A stretch of 64,000 nt of DNA from Diphasiastrum complanatum. Its lineage: Eukaryota; Streptophyta; Lycopodiopsida; Lycopodiales; Lycopodiaceae. The DNA lies in the NCBI GenBank assembly GCA_029204225.1, contig CM055110.1:35336068-35400067 (forward strand), in the 5' to 3' direction. A model generated the notes under the pieces. It did no database searches, had not been told where the DNA came from, and was given only the letters and a program-made list of their open reading frames with translations. The position numbers and the translations under genes are program-made. This document shows, in pieces, positions 57,986 through 64,000 of this stretch (the stretch's first letter is position 1; every line of letters starts with the position of its first letter).

Positions 57986-59071
57986 CCTTCCAAGATCATT
58001 CCAGACGACCCGGACTCTACTGGCAAAAGATCCGAATATGACTTTCGACAAAGTTGTCATTGACAACAAAGAAGAAGTCGAGGCTCGAGATGGAGGAGCC
58101 ACCATCCTCAAAGATGGGTGAAGAACAAGCCAATCGCAATCCATCCACCTACCTGTGTACATATGTTTGTGCTACATCTCAGGTGGCAACAAAAATCATG
58201 GATCTAATAGTGTGCATATTTTCCATGAGCTTCCCATAGCCAAGATAAGACTTCTCTGATAAATATCCATTTCCAAGTTTCACGTACATATAATTGATGT
58301 AGCTCCTTCTCAAAAACATCCCAAGGCTTCCATTCCTTCTTATAACCTTCAAAACAATGCATGCAAAAATATCTAGTCCACAACATACTATTATTATGCA
58401 TTTCTCTAAGCATCCAAACAAAATGGTTTCTTCAATCTTCTATTATCAAGAAGTACATGAAAATCCAAAAACCAGCACTTTACAAATTCCATGCTAGTCT
58501 TTGACTCTTTGTAACTCACTCCAAGAGAGTACATCACATGCGCATCATCAAAAAAGAGGTAGCAACAATGAGCAATCTACTCAACGCAAACCCAAGAGTA
58601 AGTAGGTGATGAAACTATAGTCTTTGTGCCCTCTTCCTCAGATTTGAACTTGAAACATATGTTAGATCCATTGATGATCCTTCAAGTACCATGCCAAGTA
58701 CTCTAGTTGCCAAGTTTTGGCACAAGCCTCCTCTTTCAAAGCACAAATTTCTCAAATTTTTGGAATACATCCACTTGAAAATTAATAAAGTATATAGCTT
58801 GTTCAAATAAACCATTGACAATCGTGCCATGCAAGTAAGTGATCTACATATTTGCAGTCTTGTGTGTGTGTGCATGACAATGCGACTCCAATTCACTAAA
58901 TTGCCAAAATCTCCAATGTCTAAGTGATTAAACTTGCAAAACTTGCAATTTATTTACTCTCAAAATGTTTGAAGTCTAAGAGTCACATGATCTACCTTGG
59001 GAATCTGGCATTGTGTATGAATGGCACAATGTGGGTTTGAATCTTGGCATTGTTAGATGAATAGAAAGAAT

Positions 59072-59072
<1 letters not shown>
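57986..59072. other. Intergenic; unassigned ORF relics
   Basis: Minus-strand frames at 58615-58896 and 58179-58421/58204-58413 look like pieces of one broken coding region (KEWKPWDVFEKELHQLYVRE, WIFIREVLSWL). I cannot place them in a family. Confidence 0.3.

Positions 59073-59105
<33 letters not shown>
59073..59105 (+). repeat. (GT)16 microsatellite
   Basis: 33 bp of GT immediately downstream of the NXPE-like gene. Confidence 0.97.
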
Positions 59106-59107
<2 letters not shown>

Positions 59108-59110
59108 GAT

Positions 59111-61225
59111 CTAGTGTGGGAATGGGCAGATTGCATTAAGGAGAACATGAGCAAGCATCACATCCACAAAATACCAATGCCCTTGTTGCCCAAACCAAGG
59201 TGAGAGCGCAGGCGGCCGCCCATAGTGGCCCCCATCGCTGTATCTGTTATCATAGTGCCATGGGAAGGACATGTCGAACGCATCCACAACCCGAATTGGC
59301 AATTTCTCTGACATCTTCTCCACCAAAATGCGGTTGAATACATCCATCTTGTGGGGGTTAGAAGGCATCCGCCGCGACTTCCCTGCAGGGGCCACGGTGG
59401 TGCGGAAAACTACCACTGGAGGCGGATGCAAACCTCCGGAGGTGGTGGCGTTTTTGTAGAGCGATTCCCAAAAGAGCGAGGCTTTCTTGGATGCATCCAC
59501 GAAGTCGGCAAGGTGAGCAAAACGATTGCCATCGTGCAAGCCAGAGTTGAGTACGAGAACATCGGGGATGCCGTCTTTGTTGAAAAATCTCTGCACTTGC
59601 TGTCTGTAGAAAGGATCATCCAGCGAAGACAAGCCCATGTCGTCGCCAAATTCCTGGGGATGGCCATTGAATATGCTGGTGATGTGCAGGGATTGAGAAG
59701 TGTTGGTCGGATTTGCAAAGCTTTGATCAAAGGTGCGAGCTAGAATGCCATTGTTCATGCCCAGGATGAAGTTGAGCAGGTTGCGGATGGTGTCTTGGTG
59801 GTTTGAGTCTCCCCAGAAGTAGAGCCAACGGCCTTGCAAGCAATCCCATGCTTCTTCCTTTGTCCACAGATGGAAGCTGCAGTGGGCTGAGTATGACCAC
59901 CCGTTGCTCTCCAGTCCCGCGATCGGCCCGTCGCACCAGGGAGCTTCACATTGATCGGTTACATTCATGCAGCGGTATCTTCCTTTAGAGTCTGCATCGC
60001 AGGACTCGTTCCATTTTGTTCTTGTCCACTGGCCTTGCCACGCTCTGACGTTGAAATCTTCTTTGCTGCAGCTGCGTGGAGATCTGAGGTTGTTGCTTAA
60101 GCCGGTGGAAACGCCATGGATTGGAGCAGTGAACTGAATTCGTAGCGAGATCAACTCTTGTGCCAGAACCCAGTGATCAGGCTTCAGGTCCAAGCCATGG
60201 AGGTTGTTAAATAAAAGGATTGCTTTGAATGTGTACATTCCAGTAAACTGACTGTGTACGTGAAGTTTCACGACGTAGGAACCATCACCAAGGTCAGTGA
60301 TAAATGGTCTTGATTTCCACCTTGGACCTGCAAAGTCACGAAAAGCTAATCTGCATGATGAAAACAACTCGTCCGTGCACTACCTCTACAACTGAAAGTA
60401 AAATGTTGCCATACGCATAATTTGAAGGACTTAAGCCTAGCTATGAAGAGTGAAACACATACTTTTCAGTGTAGTTATGGCCAAGTTGTCTCTTCCAGAT
60501 TACACTTGAAGACTTGTATTACTATTTAGATCCTGGATTTTGCAGATTCTACACGTGGGTAAGCAAGACCTTAGACGATTACCTGATTTTTAAGTTTTAA
60601 CAAAAGCTGAGAAACACATTTCAAGCTGCGGACCTGAGAGGTCGGTCTCGTAGAAGTCTCCTCCATTGCATCTGCGGCTGCCATTCTCGCTATAAGAAAC
60701 TATAGTAAACTCATGCACTTGATCAGTCTCAAGCTGTATTCCGCCACCATGAGATGGACTTGGAAGCCCAAAGATGCTAGCTCTCGTTGTTTTGATGTGA
60801 TGACACTCTCGAGTGCCATTCTCAACAGCTTGGTTTAACAGTCTTGAGGTTTCATCAATCGATTTGAAACCTAGATCAGCCTTAGTCATATTCACCACAG
60901 AAGAAGAGGCTATCGCTTCTACAGAAAAAGCCCCCGGTTCTTTGCTTTTACAGGACTGCACAAGGTAGAATATAATAGTAGGTAGCAAAGTAATATTCAG
61001 TACAAACATGAAGACATGCAAACATGAGCCGCTGCATATTCTCAAACCCACGTCAGAAATGTCCAGGCCTTTTGGCTTGTATTCAGTACCTCTCCTCATT
61101 CTTGAGTGGTGATCTGCAACTTCGATACAAGCTCTTGCAGCTGGTGGCATTTCTTGCGGATTCTTTGCAACATAAATATTGCTTTTACCTCGATCTATAT
61201 TGCCTACCTTGAGGAAATTCTCCAT
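59111..61225 (-). CDS. NXPE-like PC-esterase, type II membrane protein, 2 exons
   Basis: Exons on the complement: 60634-61225 and 59111-60327. Donor and acceptor share CAGGTCC, and the joined frame is 602 codons. ATG 61225 is the first Met, since the frame upstream opens with TTG only. Residues 68-90 are one membrane span (LHVFMFVLNITLLPTIIFYL), so the protein is probably Golgi/ER type II. A filamin-like beta fold follows at about 150-265 (EFTIVSYSENGSRRCNGGDF; SGPRWKSRPF; VKLHVHSQFTGMYTFKAIL), and the intron falls inside it. The esterase domain has WGDSNHQD (GDS Ser372), NSGLHDG (458-464), and SDGGHYG with Asp562 and His565 as likely triad partners. Conserved cysteines lie at 307-360. The order Ig-like fold then GDSL/PC-esterase is that of NXPE proteins. 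An O-acyl-transfer or hydrolysis role on glycans is inference. Confidence 0.85.
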
Positions 61226-61725
61226 AATGCGATGAATCGACAAAGCACATCACCTCTCTCTCCATCCATCCATCCATCCACACACACACACACACAGTCA
61301 TTTATGTAATTACCAGCAAGCAACTCTGGTATGGCCATTGCTGGTAATATGTTTGATGAGGCACGATCCAGATCACAAATTGTGATCCATCTTAGGTGCA
61401 CAGATGGAGTCTGGACTAGCAACCTCGTACCAGCCGATTCCAGATTGTTTTTTGTTTTTTGCCACAGGCTAGGTATGTACAGACTAGCTGCCTACCATCA
61501 TGGATCAACGACCTTGATCTTCTTGGATTTTTCCAAATAAAATATTGATTGCTTCTTGGTACTTTTGAATAGGAGTCTTAACTTGGGACCAAAGATACAA
61601 ATAATAATAATAAGTAATAAGTAAATAATAATATGGTGACATTTTCAGTATTGCAAAGAAGTTTTGTCTTTTTATTGGCATGTAATGCCAAATGCTCAGG
61701 TTTTCTTTGTATAGGCTAAGGCCCC
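61226..61725. other. 5' flank of the NXPE-like gene
   Basis: A (TCCA)5 run and (CA)8 run (61261-61295) lie 40 bp upstream of the ATG and could be in the 5' UTR. An AATAATAA-rich stretch is at 61600-61630. No TATA box was assigned. Confidence 0.5.
61261..61295 (+). repeat. (TCCA)5(CA)8 compound microsatellite
   Basis: Two adjoining simple repeats just upstream of the esterase start codon. Confidence 0.95.
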
Positions 61726-62646
61726 AGTCTGGGGACCTTCAGCGCCAAGAGGCGCCTCCCAGGTGCCGCCCTCGGACGCCTCCAGGCGCGGAAGGCCCCC
61801 GGGCGGGGGCCTTCCCCCGTTGTGACAATCGCTTATTTTTTTCTTTTTTTTTTGCTAAAAATAACCCATGATTCACTAAAAATAGTAAGTTTATGATTTT
61901 AGGTTTCTAAAAAATACTTTCTAATAATAATAATAAAAGTACTTTACAAAGTGTAATGCACTTCTAGTCGCGTCTAAAAGTAATGATGCATTGCACATTT
62001 ATTACTTCTCCAAATCTTGAAATCATAAATGCAGGTGTGATATTGTGGCTTTTAAGGTTTCACAAATTGTAAAAAAATCAGTAGGCTGTTATGTATAGAG
62101 AAAGCCCTAGGAAGGGGACCTTCCGCGTGGAGAGGCACTCAAGGGCGGCAGCCCAAGGGCGTCTCCCTGGCGTGGAAGGGCCCCCTGTTTGGGGACCTTT
62201 CATGGCATAATAACCATCACAGATTTTCTTTTTTTAACTTTTTATTTTTAGGTCTGATTCTATTTTTAGTAAGTCCAAAAATGCTGCGCACAGCTGATAC
62301 AATACACACCTCTTCTCTAGGCCTTTGTTTTGAAGGCTTCCTAGCCCTTCACAATTGTTTTTCTCTCCATTGAAATGCATTTGTATTTTAACCTTTTTCA
62401 ACTGAAAGGTGGTTATTTAGAAAAATCCCTTTAGTACCCTTCAAATTGAGTGAAATTGTTAGTATTGAAGGTCAATTAAGTTTGTCCTTCAAAACAAAGG
62501 ATGCTCTTCACCCTTGTCTGACTTTCTAAAAATAGCAATGAATTATAGATTTTTAAGGTATTTACGATGACATCTATTTTAAATGATATTTTCCACGATG
62601 GGAGGCACTTGAGGGCAATAGTCCAAGCGCGTCTTGTCGCGAAAGC
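61726..62646. repeat. Three GC-rich palindromic modules in AT-rich DNA
   Basis: Modules at 61726-61820, 62113-62212 and 62592-62646 share GGGGACCTTC, GAGGCxC, AAGGGCGxC and GCGxGGAAGG blocks in order. The first two end in inverted arms (GGAAGGCCCCCGGGCGGGGG; GGAAGGGCCCCC ... GGGGACC) that can pair with their own start. The third is a partial copy. Spacers are AT-rich and unrelated to each other. Confidence 0.6.
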
Positions 62647-62822
62647 TTTTTCTTTCTTGTTTCGTGTTCGTCCTCTCTTCTGATTCGTGAACAATTTTTT
62701 GTCTTTGATTTTTCTTTTCGTGCGGGAGCTCTTACGGGATCCCAAACACTCGACTACGCATCATCGACCTTCGTGTCTTGTTCGTGCTGCGACAAAGTTG
62801 CAGGAGTTCACCATTTCTGACA

Positions 62823-62832
62823 CTCCCTCTTG
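62823..62832 (-). other. Polypurine tract of the right-end minus copia; LTR begins at 62822
   Basis: Minus strand CAAGAGGGAG precedes TGTCAGAAATGG. The LTR would run leftward from 62822, and its other end is unknown. Confidence 0.7.
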
Positions 62833-63410
62833 AACCTTGCAGCTTTGTTCGTTCAATCCAATTGCCTCTCTTTGCTTGGTAAAGAGTGGCTTGTCGAGCG
62901 GTTTCATGAGGAGATCTACAATCATACTTTCTGATTTTATGAGCTGGACCTGGAGCTCTCCTTTTGAGATCAAATCTCGAATGTGATGGTACGTCAGAGG
63001 AATGTGCTTCGTCTTTGAATGGAAGACAGGATCCTAGGACAGATAGATAGCACTCTGTCCATCATCATCATGCTTGGCCCCTCTTGTGGTATCCCGATTG
63101 CCTCCAACATCATCCGCAGCCACACTACCTCATTCGCCACTTTCGAGGCTACGACATACTCAACTTCGCAAGATGATTGAGCTACCAGGGTTTGCTTTTT
63201 GCATATCCAACTGACTGCAGTACATCCTCCAGTAATGGACTTGTTGTCATCCTTGCAGCTTGCCCAGCTCGCATCACTGTAGTGATGCAGCTCGAATCCT
63301 TTCTCCTTGTTTCTAGCTCTATAGGTTAATCCAATATTCTGGGTACCCTTCAGATACTATAGGATTCGTTTGGCCATTTGCCAATGTGCTAGAGTAGGAT
63401 TGGAACAGAA
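62833..63410 (-). pseudogene. Copia RNase H fragment (minus strand)
   Basis: Reading leftward from 63410: HWQMAKRIL and YLKGTQNIGLTYR, then HYSDASWASCKDD, SITGG, SWICKKQTLVAQSSCEVEY, WLRMMLEAIGIP, DPVFHSKTKHIPL, IRDLISKGELQVQLIKSESM and DLLMKPLDKPLF. Stops occur at the position of YLKG and near 63038. It is the end of a copia pol, cut at 63410 against a plus-strand gag. Confidence 0.8.
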
Positions 63411-64000
63411 TTGGCTCTACTCATGCAGATTGAAGACTGCGAAAGCAGCCATGCAGCATGGGAAAGATTGTACTTCATGAAATCTCAACCGACGTCCTAT
63501 CAACCGCTGAGAATGCTCATACGCAGTATAGCAGATATGATATTCGACAAAGCAGTCAGTCTTGTCGCTGATGAGAGACTGATGAGAGACGAAGGAGAGG
63601 GAAGCAGTGATCAAGAGAAGGCTCTCTTTACGAAAGGAAGGAAGAAGAACAAAAACAAGCCAAGATTCGAGAAGACGAAGTCCTCAAATCAGCAATCTTC
63701 TTTCTGCGATCACTGCCACGAACCAGGCCATATGGCCAACAAATGCTGGTTCAATCTAGCAATACCTTGCATGCACTGTAAGAAGAAAGGGCATTATGCA
63801 TACGACTGCAGATTTAACCCAAAATGGAAAAACAAAGCTGAAAAGGCAAACGTTGTAGAGTCATCAAAGGATGCTGAAAGAGGTGACGAAGCTTTCACGA
63901 TACTCGACGAAGCTTCGACAAGCTACTTTGAACACGACTATGATGTAGTCATCGATTCAGAAGCAACATCTCACATAACCTGCAACAAGAAGATCTTGAT
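63411..64000 (+). pseudogene. Copia gag-protease, partial at the right edge
   Basis: An open plus-strand frame runs off the window. It starts inside gag (MQIEDCESSHAAWERLYFMK from 63423). Then come a basic linker (KALFTKGRKKNKNKPRF), two zinc knuckles CDHCHEPGHMANKC (63700-63741) and CMHCKKKGHYAYDC (63769-63810), and the protease entrance. The protease active site reads IDSEATSHI where copia has DSGATSHI, so the essential Gly is replaced by Glu and this copy's protease should be dead. The gag blocks DEGEGSSDQEKALF and the two-knuckle layout suggest the same family as the rearranged element at 7.6-9.8 kb, but that is inference. Confidence 0.8.

Noticed and set aside
59351-59743. Plus-strand 130-codon frame and minus-strand frames in other phases
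   Set aside because: Shadows of NXPE-like exon 2, caused by its higher GC content.

Overview
The window is nuclear DNA of a land plant. The evidence is spliceosomal introns of several kilobases, a plastid-type ferrochelatase carrying the C-terminal chlorophyll a/b-binding (LHC) motif found only in oxygenic phototrophs, a decayed copy of plastid rps7, and Ty1/copia elements primed by initiator tRNA-Met. Intron size and repeat load suggest a large, repeat-rich genome such as a fern, lycophyte or gymnosperm. That lineage guess is weak.

Layout: 1-5,050 holds broken retroelement pieces and one unrecognised decayed gene (2106-3292). 5,058-23,286 is a nest of Ty1/copia elements. An old element with matching LTR pieces at 5058-5293 and 22742-23286 has been invaded by a rearranged copia (about 6.6-9.8 kb), by a very young and apparently complete copia in reverse orientation (11060-17217; 682-bp LTRs, TSD AGTCT, one 1322-codon ORF), and by a third copia (17894 to about 22.2 kb). 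23.3-31.2 kb is AT-rich and gene-poor. It has a 236-bp GA tract and a decayed Ty3/gypsy pol whose RT is interrupted by three tandem tRNA-like SINE units, each separated by the same 15-bp target repeat.

31,240-53,546 (minus strand) is a ferrochelatase-2 gene. Ten exons join into one frame of 554 codons with conserved splice sites. Its introns hold about 20 kb of retroelement debris: a copia of its own family, LINE-like pieces, gypsy fragments and a chimeric gypsy/copia ORF. Its 5' flank is a diverged tandem duplication (about 53,724-54,335).

55,650-56,044 is a decayed plastid rps7 copy. 59,111-61,225 (minus strand) is a two-exon gene for a single-pass membrane protein with a filamin-like fold and a GDS-type PC-esterase (NXPE-like) domain. 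61.7-62.65 kb holds three GC-rich palindromic modules. The window ends in two head-to-head copia fragments, the last running off the right edge.

Only two genes look functional as host genes: ferrochelatase (heme synthesis in plastids) and the NXPE-like esterase (probably Golgi/secretory glycan modification). Almost everything else is transposon-derived. The 5'-CACACGTGTG-3' G-box palindrome recurs in the LTRs or leaders of several unrelated copia copies and may be a shared transcription signal.
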